This document shows positions 34,104-45,605 of a DNA stretch of 64,000 bases, piece after piece. The notes below the pieces were generated by a model. It did not search any database. It was not told the DNA's origin and worked only from the letters and a program-made list of their open reading frames with translations. Within the stretch, counting starts at the first letter, position 1. Every line of letters begins with the position of its first letter. The DNA comes from Hysterangium stoloniferum (lineage: Eukaryota > Basidiomycota > Agaricomycetes > Hysterangiales > Hysterangiaceae), in the NCBI GenBank assembly GCA_015178975.1, contig WHVD01000227.1, positions 1 through 64,000 on the forward strand. The letters are read 5' to 3'. The position numbers and the translations under genes were made by a program.

Positions 34104-35737
34104 GTGGTCAAACTGATCCATGGCAGGGAGCCCGCACCTGCAGAAGACGAGGGCATACAGATTGCGGATGTGGGCTACATGGCTGATGGCTCCTTTTGCC
34201 GTCTTTTCAACGCCGCACTACCGGGCTCAAATCCCCATGAAGTCCCAGATAATTTCGTTCCCATTGATTTTGACCCTAAGTATAAGTGTCGTTGGAAACA
34301 ACCTCGCCTGCCCGGCCCGCTTCATAGTAATAGTATTCAAATCAAAGGGGCGAATGGCGGCATCTCATCCAATCAGTGAGTCATTTGAAAATGCCGTTGA
34401 ATGTAATTTAAGTGGTTAACTCCCACAGGTATATGATTGACATAAATGGCAATATACAGTTCGAGTCCACCGCTGCACAAGGCGCCATTTTACTTACTAG
34501 TGACAAGACATATCGGGTCGATACAGGTCAAAAAGGGCGAATGGAGAAATATGGGATTAAAAACATTAATTATTGGCTGGAATTTGCGCAACGAAACGGT
34601 CATGATGTCAAAATGAAGGATATAATGTTTGTGACAGGATATGACGTTACCACAGAGTACGCTATGGCTGCGTTTTCGGACGCCAAAAAGAGCATCTCTC
34701 TCGAGTTTCAGGTGAAAGCTCCATTAGCGTCAATGAATGCTTCTGGCTGGGGATCGTGGGTGAGGACGTCATCCGTACGCTATAACTGTGGCCCGCAAGT
34801 GCGGATCCCCCCTGGTTCGACAGCACACGAATCACCAATCATGGGCGTGGCCTTACAGCATTACCTCGATGATCAAACATGGGAACCCCTCAAACACTAT
34901 AATCAATGTGTCTTTGTGCGGAGTTTTCGATTTGCAAGGCGACCGTTTCGAGCTCCAAAAGTCATAAGAGGTGCTGCTGGTCCGCATGATCTTGGTTCTG
35001 GCGATCGCCACAAAGATTCCCCCCCAATGGCTGGTTATGAAAATGCAGAATCTGATTCTTCTGACGGTGATGCCATCATGACAATAACAGACAGTCCTCC
35101 AGTACGTAATCATTTCGTTACAAACGTGTGCTACTACACTATTCTTTTACGGGTACCTTTAGTTTCGCCACCCTTTGGATCATATTATTGATTATATATT
35201 CATGGTAATGTTAATTCCTGCGTGGCACGGGGTTCATTTTGTATAACACTCACTTGACAGAATTCGGACGCTGAGCTGGCTGTTGTGCACGACAGCGATC
35301 TTATTCCGATTCTAAAGTATGCTACAAGTCCTGGTCCTAGACACCAAGATGAATACATGGACTTGAAGTCGATGTTCGATGCTGTCGCTCCTGCTCCCAA
35401 AGTTGTCTACAACGTGCTTGGCGGTAAGTGTGTTTGAAGTTTCCGCTGGAACCCCCTTGAATAATATTTTTATAAGCTGCTCAACTTGAAAGAACCGCGG
35501 AGGTATTGTACATCCGATTGCCATCATTCATAGTACTGAAGGACTAAATAGGTGGATCCATTCATTACACCCACACCGGATGCGAGTGGAATCAAACCTA
35601 TCGCCACACAGCTTCAGCCACCCGTAACATTCATTCAGGGCGAGATGAAGCATGCTGAAGTCCCTTCAGATGCCACCCCAACTGGTCTTGTGATCTCCCC
35701 AAATAAACGAGCAGAATACGAAATATCCGCTGAGTAG
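34104..35737 (+). CDS. Tandem family gene, copy 1 (unknown function, multi-exon)
   Basis: Exon 34104-34376 (start unsure; a GTG here aligns with ATG in copy 2) encodes ...GIQIADVGYMADGSFCRLFNAALP. Intron 34377-34428. The next exon (from 34429) encodes YMIDINGNIQFEST..., with MKDIMFVTGYDVTTEYAMAAFSDA, ending near 35100 at a GTACGT donor. A later exon (from about 35261) encodes SDAELAVVHDSDLIPILKYA, then VVYNVLGG before GTAAGTG. The last exon (about 35551-35737) encodes PFITPTPDASGIKPIATQLQP and ends ISAE-stop. From memory, the pattern (DVG..xxGxFxRLFN, then a Val-rich VTGYDV segment, then CVFVRxFRxxRR, then a VVHDSDL tail) resembles a much-expanded family of uncharacterised agaricomycete proteins. 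No domain with a known activity was recognised, and no signal peptide or membrane segment is evident. It is the most complete copy in the array. Confidence 0.6.
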
Positions 35738-35799
35738 GCCTTCACTAAACACTTCCGAGTTGACTGTTTGATCACGCTCCTTTGCACAGTGAGCTATTT

Positions 35800-36719
35800 A
35801 AGTCTGGTCCGCATGATCTTGGTTTTGGTGATCGCCACAAAGATTCCACCCTAATGGGTGATTATGAAAGTGGAGAATGTGATTCATCTGACGGTGATGC
35901 CATCATGAGAATAACAGACAGTCCTCCGGTACGTAATCATTTCGTTATAAACGTGTGCTACTACACTATTCCTTTACGGGTACATTTAGTTTCGCGACCC
36001 TTTGGATCATATTATTAATTATATATTCATGGTAATGCTATTTCCTGCATGCAACGGTTACATTTCGTATAACAATCAATTGACAGAATTCGGATGCTGA
36101 GCTGGCTGTTGTGCACGACAGCGATCTTATTCCGATTTTCAAGTATGCTATGAGTCTTGGTGCTAGACATCAAAATGAATGCATGGACTTGAAGTCGTTG
36201 TTTAATGCTGTCGCTCCGGCTCCCAAAGTTGTCTACAACGTGCTTGGCGGTAAGTGTGTTTGAAGTTTCCGCTGGAACCCCCTTGAATAATATTTTTATA
36301 AGCTGCTCAACTTGAAAGAACCGCGGAGGTATTGTGCATCTGATCGCCATTATTCGTAGTACTGAAGGACTGAATAGGTGGATCCATTCATTACACCCAC
36401 ACCGGATACGAGTAAAATCAAACCTATCATTACACCCACACCGGATACGAGTAAAATCGAACCTATCATTACACCCACACCGGATACGAGTAAAATCAAA
36501 CCTATCATTACACCCACACCGGATACGAGTAAAATCGAACCTATCATTACACCCACACCGGATACGAGTAAAATCAAACCTATCGCCACACAGCTTCAGC
36601 CACCCGCAACATTCATTCAGGGCGAGATGAAGCATGCCGAAGTTCCTTCAAAGGCCAACCGAACCGGTCTTGTGATCTTCCCAAATCAGCGAGCAGATTA
36701 CGAAATATACGCTGAGTAG
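35800..36719 (+). pseudogene. Tandem family gene, C-terminal-only duplicate with expanded 39-bp repeat
   Basis: A partial duplicate of about 34976-35737. It begins at GPHDLGFGDRHKDS, repeats the same introns (donor GTACGT near 35929, GTAAGTG near 36250), and ends in a last exon from about 36378 with ISEYA-like ending (EIYAE-stop). Where copy 1 has one PFITPTPDASGIKP unit, this copy has five 13-aa units (ITPTPDTSKIKPI/ITPTPDTSKIEPI), 36380-36585. No N-terminal part is attached, so it is likely the left-over of unequal crossing-over. It could act as a 3' extension of copy 1 if spliced that way. Confidence 0.6.
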
Positions 36720-36838
36720 GCCTTCACTAAAAGCTTCCGAGTTGACTGTTTGATCACGCTTCTTTGCACAGTGAGCTAGCTAAGTTTGGTTATGGACGTC
36801 CACTGTGGTGAGTCAAGCATTGAAGATGATGTTATATA

Positions 36839-37735
36839 ATGGACGAACTGATACATTGCAGGAATCCCGAACCTTTGGGTGACGAGGTTATACAGATTTC
36901 GGATGTGGGCTACATGCATTATGGCTCCTTTCACCGTCTTTTCACCGCCGCATTACCGGCCACGCATCCCTCAAATGCCCTTGGAGTCCCAGAACAGTTC
37001 GTCCCCATTAATTTTGCCGATGGGGTTACATGTGTTTGGAAGGCACGTCGCCAGCCCGGCGTGATTCACATTGGTATCCAAACCAAAGGCGTGAATGCTG
37101 GCCTCTCAACCGATCAGTGAGTCGTTTGAAAATGTTGTTAAATGTAATTTTTAGCGGTTAATTCCAACAGGTCGTCGGGTGCCATGAATGGCAATATACA
37201 GTTCGAGTCTACCGCTCCACAAGGCGCCATTTTACTTACCAATGACAAGACATATCAGGTCGATACAGTTCAACTACGGCGGATGGAGGAATATGGGATT
37301 AGAAACATTAATCATTGGCTAGAATTTGCGCAACGAAACGGTCATGGTGTCAAAATGAAGGATATAATGTTTGTGACAGGATATGACGTTACCACAGAGT
37401 ACGCTATGGCTGCGTTTTCGGACGCCAACAAGAGCATCTCTCTCGAGTTTCAGGCGAAAGCCCCATTAGCGTCAACGAATGCTTCCGTCTGGGGATCGTG
37501 GGTCACGACGCCATCGGTACACTATAATTGTGGCCCGCAATTGCGATCCCCGCCTGATCCTACAACAAAACTGGAATCATCAGCCGTGGACGTGGGCTTA
37601 CAATCTTCCCCCGATGATCAAATGCGCGAACTCTCCAAACGATATAATCAATGTCTATTTGTGCGGGGCTTGCGATTTGAAAGGAGGTGGTTTCGAGCTC
37701 CAAAACTCATCAAAGCAGTTGTTCCATCAGCATGA
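36839..37735 (+). CDS. Tandem family gene, copy 2 (C-terminally short)
   Basis: Exon 36839-37117 begins ATG GAC GAA CTG and encodes DVGYMHYGSFHRLFTAALP. After an intron (GTGAGTC... to CCAACAG near 37170) a second exon encodes MNGNIQFESTAPQGAILL, MKDIMFVTGYDVTTEYAMAAFSDA and CLFVRGLRFERR, ending RAPKLIKAVVPSA-stop at 37735. The middle is very close to copy 1 (long identical stretches about 37340-37450), suggesting recent duplication or gene conversion. It lacks the VVHDSDL tail, so it is shorter than copy 1. Function unknown. Confidence 0.6.
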
Positions 37736-37759
37736 CGGAACACACCCAAATGATTGTTG

Positions 37760-38240
37760 AAGCAACGCACACGCAGTGGATCAAGAACACGTCTCTGACT
37801 GATTATGTAAGCAACTGTACAGTATATATGTATGAGATTGCATGTATGTTAACACCTCCCCTCGATCAAATATATCCTTTTAAACTTGCAAAAGAATATT
37901 CTCACTGTCTCCTTGAGTTGGCATGGTGTGTGCAGATTGAGTGACATTAGTCTTGACCTTATTTCGTTCGGTTTTGTTATGTATTTTTAAAAGGTTTTTT
38001 CTAATTTTCGCAATTTCCCCAAACGAGATTCTTAATAAAGGCTCTAAAAATGTACTTATATCGCTATGGTAAAATTGTACAGTATTCCTTTGAATTATCT
38101 CGAAATTATGCAAATTATTTTGTATTTTTATCTAAAAAACTGAGTACACAACGAAATTTCTACTTTTATTCTTTTTTAACTATATATCTTCAAACCGGCC
38201 ACCTAGCGCTTATTATACGATGCGCGGGAATATTTGTATT
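37760..38240. other. AT-rich intergenic stretch
   Basis: No gene, RNA or repeat is recognisable. It separates the gene array from the 19-bp satellite. Confidence 0.4.
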
Positions 38241-38244
38241 TGTC

Positions 38245-38885
38245 ACAACGAGTGACCATCATCACAACGAGTGACCGTCATCACAACGAGTGACCGTTGT
38301 CACAACGAGTGACAGTTGTCACAACAAGTGACCGTTGTCACAACAAGTGACCGTCATCACAACGAGTGACCGTTGTCACAATGAGTGACCGTTGTCACAA
38401 GGAGTGACCGTTGTCACAAGGAGTGACCGTCATCACAACGAGTGACCGTTGTCACAATGAGTGACGTTGTCACAACGAGTGACCGTTGTCACAAGGAGTG
38501 ACCATTGTCACAACAAGTGACCATTGTCACAACAAGTGACCATTGTCACAACAAGTGACCATTGTCACAACAAGTGACCATTGTCACAACAAGTGACCAT
38601 TGTCACAACAAGTGACCATTGTCACAACAAGTGACCATTGTCACAACAAGTGACCATTGTCACAACAAGTGACCATTGTCACAACAAGTGACCATTGTCA
38701 CAACAAGTGACCATTGTCACAACAAGTGACCATTGTCACAACAAGTGACCATTGTCACAACAAGTGACCATTGTCACAACAAGTGACCATTGTCACAACA
38801 AGTGACTGTCATCACACCGAGTGACAGTCATCACAACGAGTGACCATCGTGACCGTCATCACAACAAGTGACAGTCGTCACAAGA
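38245..38885. repeat. 19-bp satellite ACCATTGTCACAACAAGTG, about 33 copies
   Basis: Each unit holds the dyad GTCAC-AACAA-GTGAC. A central run (about 38510-38800) is nearly perfect; the flanks carry CGT/CAT and AACG/AACA variants. Confidence 0.9.
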
Positions 38886-38954
38886 GCGTGCAACAGTCAC
38901 AAAAGGTGCATGACAGTCACAAGCTGCGACAGATGTCACATGTGCAGTAGCGCG

Positions 38955-39062
38955 GGAATATTATGTCATATATTATGTCATCACATATTCTAGGAATATT
39001 ATGTCATCACATATTCTAGGAATATTATGTCATCACATATTCTAGGAATATTATGTCATACA
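38955..39062. repeat. 26-bp repeat ATCACATATTCTAGGAATAT..., about 4 copies
   Basis: The word ATATTATGTCATCACATATT recurs every 26 bp right after the 19-bp satellite. Confidence 0.8.
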
Positions 39063-39130
39063 AGGCTGTGACCTGTGGGGGGCAAGACCACTCCACAACT
39101 TTACTCGGTCGCTTCGCAACCTGGTGAATG
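39063..39130. repeat. Hairpin cassette relic
   Basis: GTGACCTGTGGGGGGCAAG, CCACAACTTTACTCGGTCGC and TTCGCAACC resemble scrambled cassette parts. Confidence 0.4.
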
Positions 39131-39956
39131 AATAATAATGTCTTTAAACACTACATCAGCAGTTATATCTGTCTTTGAATAGCATTTTCAAATACTTGAT
39201 CACATAACCTTTGTATTATCTTCTGTGACCACTTCTGTACATTCCAGCTTTCCATTTATTCTCATTCAGAGACTTATTTTAAAGTGATTAATGTTTACAT
39301 TATTCAGAACTATATATATAATATACTTTTGTAAATTCACTGACTCCTTTTGGAACCTTGCTGAATACTTACTCATGGATCAATAATAACATTCTTAAAT
39401 ACTACATATTTGGCTTGGAATAGTATTTTCATTCTTAATTTGTTTCTCTTCATACCCCACTTTCCTTCCATTCCACTCATGTCTGTCATTGAATCTTTTA
39501 GTATAAATTATTGTCTTGTATTCTACTAATCTCCAGTTCAAACATTGATTTAGAACCTTTGGGTTAAGAACCACATTGTTCAGGCCCCTATGTGTATTTT
39601 CAACCTATATATACTGTCCCCTAGCATGGTGATACTCAGCAACACACCCACTTAATGCTTTCCTTTTCCAGCCACTCTATCTCAGTTCTGTTCTAATGAC
39701 ATTCTATTATTCCTTCACCATATTATTTGCCATTTCAGAATATTCATCTTTTTTTTGTTGTCTTGTATTCCTCTTCTTAATATCCAGTTCTGTTTCCCAA
39801 TTTCCTTTGTTCTGTGAATATCAAATCTCCACTTTCAGCTCTGTGCTTCCATTTATTTTAGTATACATAAAACCCCATGATGTACACTACTATCCTTCAG
39901 TTTGAATATTGACTTACATAAAATACTCATGTAGAATCTCACTCTCATCTTTAGAG
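39131..39956. other. AT-rich stretch with weak ~240-bp duplication
   Basis: AATAATAATGTCTTTAAACACTAC near 39128 and AATAATAACATTCTTAAATACTAC near 39380 head two related stretches. No gene was seen. Confidence 0.4.
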
Positions 39957-40715
39957 GCATATGCAATAATACCTTCATTTACTTTTTTAAGTGCTGTTCA
40001 TACTGCTTAATCCTTTTGCTAGTGTCTGCCAGACTGAGACTTATGACCCTTTTTGACCTTAGCCTCTGAACCCCCATTTACAGCTACATTTTTAGAATCC
40101 CCCTCTCATGTTTAGAAGCTGATGGAATAATACCTTCAAAGTATTGTTCATACTGCTTAATCCCTTTGCTGGTGTCTGGCCAGACTGAGACTTACTCCCT
40201 TTGCGAGCTTAGCCATGGAGCCCAATTTATAACTACAGTAAGTGTCATTATATGTACTTCCTGGTACATACTTTGTTGCCTGTTTTGAAGTACTGGAGCA
40301 TCTAACAGTTTTGTGCAGGGTGGAACATGCTGCTCCAGCTCCACTTCTCTTTAGTAACTGGAATTTTTCCCATTTTGTCCCACTCTTAACACTTCCCTCT
40401 AATACATACATCCACTTTGGGAAAACCTTTTGTAATTATGGACAATTGAGCAATTCCACAGTTTGCTTGCATTTGGTCAGTTGGTACTTCATTTTTGATT
40501 CAAGTAGTTGAAGTGATTGGTTTTTGAATTGGTTGCAATTATTTGCTTTGATTGGAAATTTCCCTTTTTTACTTTGACTTAATGTATTTTATTTTGATTT
40601 TTCTGATTTCCTTTTATTTTGAAGCATTTTATTGTCATTTGATATTGTCATTTAATTTTGATTTATTCTATTCTATTCTATTCTATTTTATTTTATTTTG
40701 ATTCGAAAAAGGTGT
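39957..40715. repeat. Module leader repeat, copy 2
   Basis: Nearly identical to 16428-17150, with the same TATGCAATAATACC start and the TTCTA run at its end. It shows that the module has a defined left edge. Confidence 0.7.
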
Positions 40716-42535
40716 GGGAGCAAGATAGAGAGAGAAGGAACAGGAAAAGAGGAGGCTGATCAGAGTGGGACGGAGTGAGAAGGAAAGGGCACACGCACCT
40801 CCTGGAGGAAAGAGAGGGGGCCAGTCAGAGGAGGGAGAGACAGAAACGGTACATGCACTGGCTGGAGGAAAGAGAGAGCGGATCAGAGGAGGACGGAGAG
40901 AGAAGGAAAGGGGACATGTACCATCTGGAGGAAAGAGAGACGAAGTCAGTGAGAGCAGGACAGAGAGAGAAGGAAAGGGGACACACACTGGCTGGAGGAA
41001 AGAGAGAGGAGGACAAAGAGAGAAGGAAAGGGTAGTACACTCACCTCTGGGAGGAAAGAGAGAGGAGGCTGGGCAGAGGAGGACAGAAACGGAAACAGAA
41101 ATGGGACATGCACTGGCTGGAGGAAAGAGAGGAGGACGAAGAGAGAAGGAAATGGTAAGTACACTGGCTGAAAGAAAGAGAGAGGAGGCCGGTCAGAGGA
41201 GGACGAAGGGAGAAGGGAAGGGAACATGCGGCTGGAGAAAAGAGAGAGAAGGAAACGGTGCTTTCATGTGCTGGAGGAAGAGAGGAGGCCGGTCAGAGGA
41301 GGATGAAGAGAGAAGGGAAGGGTACATGCACTGGCTGGAGAAAAGAGAGAGAAGGAAACAGTGCTTGCACGTGCTGGAGGAAGAGAGGAGGGCAGTCAGA
41401 GGAGGACGAAGAGAAAGGAAAAGGGACATGCACATCCTGGAGGAAAGACAGGAGGCCAATCAGAGGAGGACGGAGGAAGAAGGAAATGATACACGTACCA
41501 CCTGGAGGAAAGAGAGAGGAGGCCAGTCAGAAGAGGACGGAGAGAGAAGGATAGGGTACACGCACCATCTGGAGGAAAGAAAGAGAGGCTACTAAGAGGA
41601 GAATGAAGAGAGAAGGATAGGGTACACACACCATCTGGAGGAAAGAGAGAGGAGGCCAGTCAGAGGAGGACGGAGAGAGAAGGATAGGGAATGCGCACCA
41701 CCTGGAGGAAAGATAAGAGGATCAGAGGAGGATGGAGGAAGAAAGAAACGGTACACACACTACCTGGAGGAAAGAGAGGGCCAATCAGAGGAGGACGGAG
41801 ATAGAAGGAAAGGGAACGCTCACCCGCTGGAGGAAAGAGAGGAGGCCACTCAGAGGAGGATGGAGAGAGAGGGAAAGGGAACGTGCACTGGCTGGAGGAC
41901 AGAGAGGAGGCTGATCAGAGGATGACAGAAAGAAGGAAAGGGAACACGCACCGGGTGGAGGAAAGAGGAGGCCAATCAAAGGAGAACAGAGAGAAGGGGA
42001 AAAGGAACGCACACGGACTGGAGGAAAGAGGAGGCCCATCAGAGGAGGACGGAGAGAAGGAAACGGTATACGCACCGACTGGAGGAAAAGAGAGGGTAGT
42101 ACACACTGACTGGAGGAAAAGAGAGGGCAGGTACATACTGACTGGAAGAAAAGAGAGGGGAGGTAAGCACCGACTGGAGGAAAAGAGAGGGGAGGTACAC
42201 ACTGACTGGAGGAAAAGAGAGGGGAGGTACGTACTGACTGGAAGAAAAGAGAGGGGAGGTAAGCACCGACTGGAGGAAAAGAGAGGGCAGGTATGCACTG
42301 CCAGGAATAAAAGAGAGGGGAGGTACGTACTGACTGGAAGAAAAGAGAGGGCAGGTACGTACTGACTGGAAGAAAAGAGAGGGGAGGTAAGCACCGACTG
42401 GAGGAAAAGAGAGGGCAGGTATGCACCGACAGGAATAAAAGAGAGGGGAGGTAAGCACCGACTGGAGGAGACTGGAGGAAAAGAGAGGGGAGGTTGATCA
42501 GAGGAGGAGGGAGAGAGACGGAAGGAATACACGCA
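40716..42535. repeat. GA-rich minisatellite array 3
   Basis: The same units as array 1, in much the same order. About 42090-42480 is a tighter sub-array of ~34-bp units (GACTGGAGGAAAAGAGAGGG, then AGGTAAGCACC). Confidence 0.85.
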
Positions 42536-42590
42536 GTGAGGTGGCACGATGTGAGTGAGGTGGCATGATGTGAATGAGGTGGCAGGAAAG
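42536..42590. repeat. Three units of the GTGAGGTGGCATGATGTGA repeat
   Basis: The same 19-20-bp unit as the long array at 51122-51955, here only three copies between GA repeats. Confidence 0.75.
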
Positions 42591-42880
42591 GCTACATGCA
42601 CATCCTGGAGGAAAGAGAGAGAGGAGACTGATCAGAAGGGGAAAAAGAGGAGGAATGGGTACACGCACATCGTGGAGGAAAGAGGAGGCCGATCAGAGGA
42701 GGACGGTGGAAGAAGGTGACGGTACATGCACACGCTGACGCTGACGCTAGATGAAAGAGAGTCAGAGGAGGAGGGTGGAAGAAGGCGAGGGTACATGCAC
42801 CGGCATGCTGGAGGAAGAGAGAGGAGGACGGTGGAAGAAGGAACGGGGATTGCAAAACCAAGCAGTGACAGGCACAACAT
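42591..42880. repeat. GA-rich minisatellite, diverged end of array 3
   Basis: CTGGAGGAAAGAGAG and GAGGAGGACGGTGGAAGAAG units with CGCTGACGCTGACGCTAGA insertions. Confidence 0.7.
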
Positions 42881-43031
42881 GTGTGTGACCGTAACACCTA
42901 GGGCTCGCTTCGCTCGCAGGTGACCGTGGGAACTTGGCTGCTCGCTCCACTCGCAGATGCTGACCTAATGCTGACCAATTAGTGACTAAGCAGTGCCCAC
43001 AGACCCACCAAGGAGAATTCACTTACATATA
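42881..43031. repeat. Pre-cassette block type B, copy 1
   Basis: GGCTCGCTTCGCTCGCAGG, GCTCGCTCCACTCGCAGATG, TGCTGACCAATTAGTGACTA and AGCAGTGCCCACAGACCCAC. A decayed copy is at 52040-52181. It replaces the CCGCG block of other modules. Confidence 0.65.
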
Positions 43032-43170
43032 TGACAAGCTTAGGAACCCTTGCTACGCTGCGGGGCGACCAGCCCCACAACTTTGCTGCAGGCTCCAGCT
43101 TGTTCGGGGGCGAAGCCCCCCAAACCCCCCCGTGTCGACAACTTTTAAGTATTTCTGAGACTCATTGTTT
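43032..43170. repeat. GC-rich hairpin cassette 5
   Basis: TGACAAGCTTAGGAACCC, a short GGGGC-GACCA-GCCCC hairpin, a GGGGGC-GAA-GCCCCC hairpin, and tail CAACTTTTAAGTATTTCTGA. Confidence 0.85.
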
Positions 43171-43560
43171 GAATGGAAAGTGTTCAGAGAACGGAAAGTG
43201 TTCAGAACGGAAACTGTGTAAAGAATGGAAACTGTGTAAAGAATGGAAACTGTGTAAAGAATGGAAACTGTGTAAAGAATGGAAACTGTGTAACGAACGG
43301 AAATTGTGTAAAGAATGGAAACTGTGTAAAGAATGGAAATAACAGTTACAAAAGGAACAATGGATCAATGGTTACAAAGGAATCAATGGTTACAAAGTAA
43401 ACAAGACTTATAAAAGAACAAACAGTTACAAAGGGAACAATGTATAAAAGGATGAATCATTACAACAGGAAAAATGGTTACCAAAGGAACAATGGTCACA
43501 AATGGAACAATTGTTACCAAAGGAAGAATGGTTCCAATGGTTGAATTGACAGTCAACTAA
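43171..43560. repeat. 18-bp GGAAACTGTGTAAAGAAT array and GGTTACAAAGG units
   Basis: Nine or so 18-bp units to about 43340, then ~20-bp units with GGTTAC or GGTCACAAATGGAACAAT words. Confidence 0.8.
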
Positions 43561-43744
43561 TTAATGTGGGTAGCTGATTTATTTATTTTCATTTACTTAT
43601 TTCATCATGATTCATTTATTTTATTTTGATTTATTGTATTTTATTCTAATTTATTGAATTTCACTTTAATTTACTGCATTTTATTTTAATTTATTCCATT
43701 GTATTTTTATTTAATGTATATTATTTTTATTTTAGGATTGCTGT
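43561..43744. repeat. T-rich low-complexity spacer 3
   Basis: ATTTTATTTTGATTTATTG-type sequence closing the module. Confidence 0.65.
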
Positions 43745-44940
43745 GATCAGAGGACACAAAGAGAAGGAAAGGGGACACGCACCTCCGGCAGGACAGACAG
43801 GAGGCCAATCAGATGGGGAGGAAGAGAGAAGGAAACAGTACACACACTCATTGGAGGAAAGAGAGGAGGTCAATCAGAGGACAAAGAGAGAATGAAACAG
43901 CACAGGCACCCTGGAAGAAAGAGAGATGGAGCTGATCAGAGCAGGATGGAGGAAGAAGGAAATGGTAGATGCACCACCTGGAGGAAAGAGAGGCCAATCA
44001 GAGCAGGATGGAGAGAGAAAGAAATGGTACACACACCATCTGGAGGAAAGAGAGAGGGGCACATTCAGAGCAGGACGGAGAGTGAAGGAAATGGTACACA
44101 CACTGGCTGGAGGAAAGAGAGGAGGACAATTAGAGGAGGACAAAGGTGAAGGAAATGATACACACACTCGTTGGAGGAAAGAAAGCGGAGGCTGATCAGA
44201 GGAGGATGGAGGAAGAAGGAAACAGAACACAGACTGGCTGAAGGAGAGAGAGAGGGGGGGCCAATCAGTAATAAGAGGAGGATGGAGGAAGAAGGATATG
44301 GTAGACACACCGGCTGGAGGAAAGAGAGAGGAGGCCAGTCAGAGGAAGACGGAAAGAGAAGGAAACTGTACATACACTGGCTGGAGGAAAGAGAGAGAGG
44401 GCCAGTCAGAGGAGAGAGGAAGAGGGAAACAGTACCTGCACACACTGGAGGAAAGAGAGAGGAGGCCAGTCAGAGGAGGACAGAGAGAGAAGGAAAGGGA
44501 ATGCACACCGGCTGGAGGAAAGAGAGGGGGCCAATCAGAGGAGGACAGAGAGAGGGGGGAAAAGGAACATGCACCGGCTGGAGGAAAGAGGAGGCCGATC
44601 AGAGGAGGATAGAGTGGGAAAGGGAACATGCACCGGCTTGAGGAAAGAGAGGGGGCCAATCAGAAGAGGACAGAGAGAGAGGGAAAGGAAATGCGCACTG
44701 GCTGGGGGAAAGAGAGGAGGCCAATCAGAGAAGGATGGAGAGAGAAGGAAAGGGGACACATACCATCTGGGGGAAAGACAGAGGGGGGCAAAGAGAGAAG
44801 GAAAGGGGACACACATCCCTGGAGGAAAGAGAGGAAGACAATCAGAAGAGGCTGAAGAGAGAAGGAAAGGGGACATGCACATCCTGGAGGAAAGAGTGAG
44901 GAGGCTGATTAGAGGAGGACAGAGAGAGAAGGAAAGAAAA
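43745..44940. repeat. GA-rich minisatellite array 4
   Basis: The same family as arrays 1-3, with many CG-to-CA and CG-to-TG variants of the CACGCACC part. Confidence 0.85.
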
Positions 44941-45076
44941 TGTGCGGTGGATGGGAGCAGGTACGCAATGGATGGGAGCAGGTGCACAGTGGATGGGAGC
45001 AGGTGCGTAGTGGATGGGTACGCAGTGGATGGGTGCGCAGTGGATGGGTGCGCTGTGGATGTGCGCCGTAGATGTG
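44941..45076. repeat. GTGGATGGG minisatellite 3
   Basis: Units such as GTGGATGGGAGCAGGTGCGC and GTGGATGGGTGCGCA. Confidence 0.75.
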
Positions 45077-45295
45077 CCGTGCCTGTATGAATGAAGAAAA
45101 GCCCCCGCGGCATTGAAAAAGCTCCCGCGGCATCAAAAAGGTTCCGAAAAGGTCCTGTGGCAGCCAAAATACTCCCGCAACCTCAGGAATGGTCCCACGC
45201 TGACTAATAAGAGGGTTCGGGCGCTCCGTGCCCTCATGAACATGGCCTGCGGTGCCTAAAAGCACCCATGGACCCACCATGCTACTTTCACTTAT
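45077..45295. repeat. CCGCG-rich block 5
   Basis: About 20-bp units (AAGCTCCCGCGGCAT), then hairpin TTCGGGCGC-TCC-GTGCCC (about 45217-45235). Confidence 0.7.
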
Positions 45296-45425
45296 TGGAC
45301 AAACCTGGGAACCCTTGCTACGCTGCGGGGCAGTCACTTCATGACCTGCCCCACAACTTCGCTGCGGGCTCTGGCTTGTTGGGGGGCGAAGCCCCCCAAA
45401 CCCCCCTGCGGCAACAACTCCTAAG
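45296..45425. repeat. GC-rich hairpin cassette 6
   Basis: GGACAAACCTGGGAACCC, AGTCAC-TTCA-TGACCT, TTGGGGGGC-GAA-GCCCCCCAA, CAACAACTCCTAAGTGTTG. Confidence 0.85.
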
Positions 45426-45605
45426 TGTTGCCAAATGGAACATGTCACCAAACAGAAAGTGTCACCAAATGGAAAGTGTCACCAAATGGAAAGTGTCACC
45501 AAATGGAAAGTGTCACCAAACGGAAAGTGTCACCAAACGGAAAGTGTCACCAAACGGAAAGTGTCACCAAACGGAAAGTGTCATGGAACAGAAAGTGTCA
45601 CAGAT
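45426..45605. repeat. 18-bp array GTGTCACCAAACGGAAA
   Basis: About nine 17-18-bp units; the AAATGG/AAACGG variants are CpG transitions. Confidence 0.8.
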
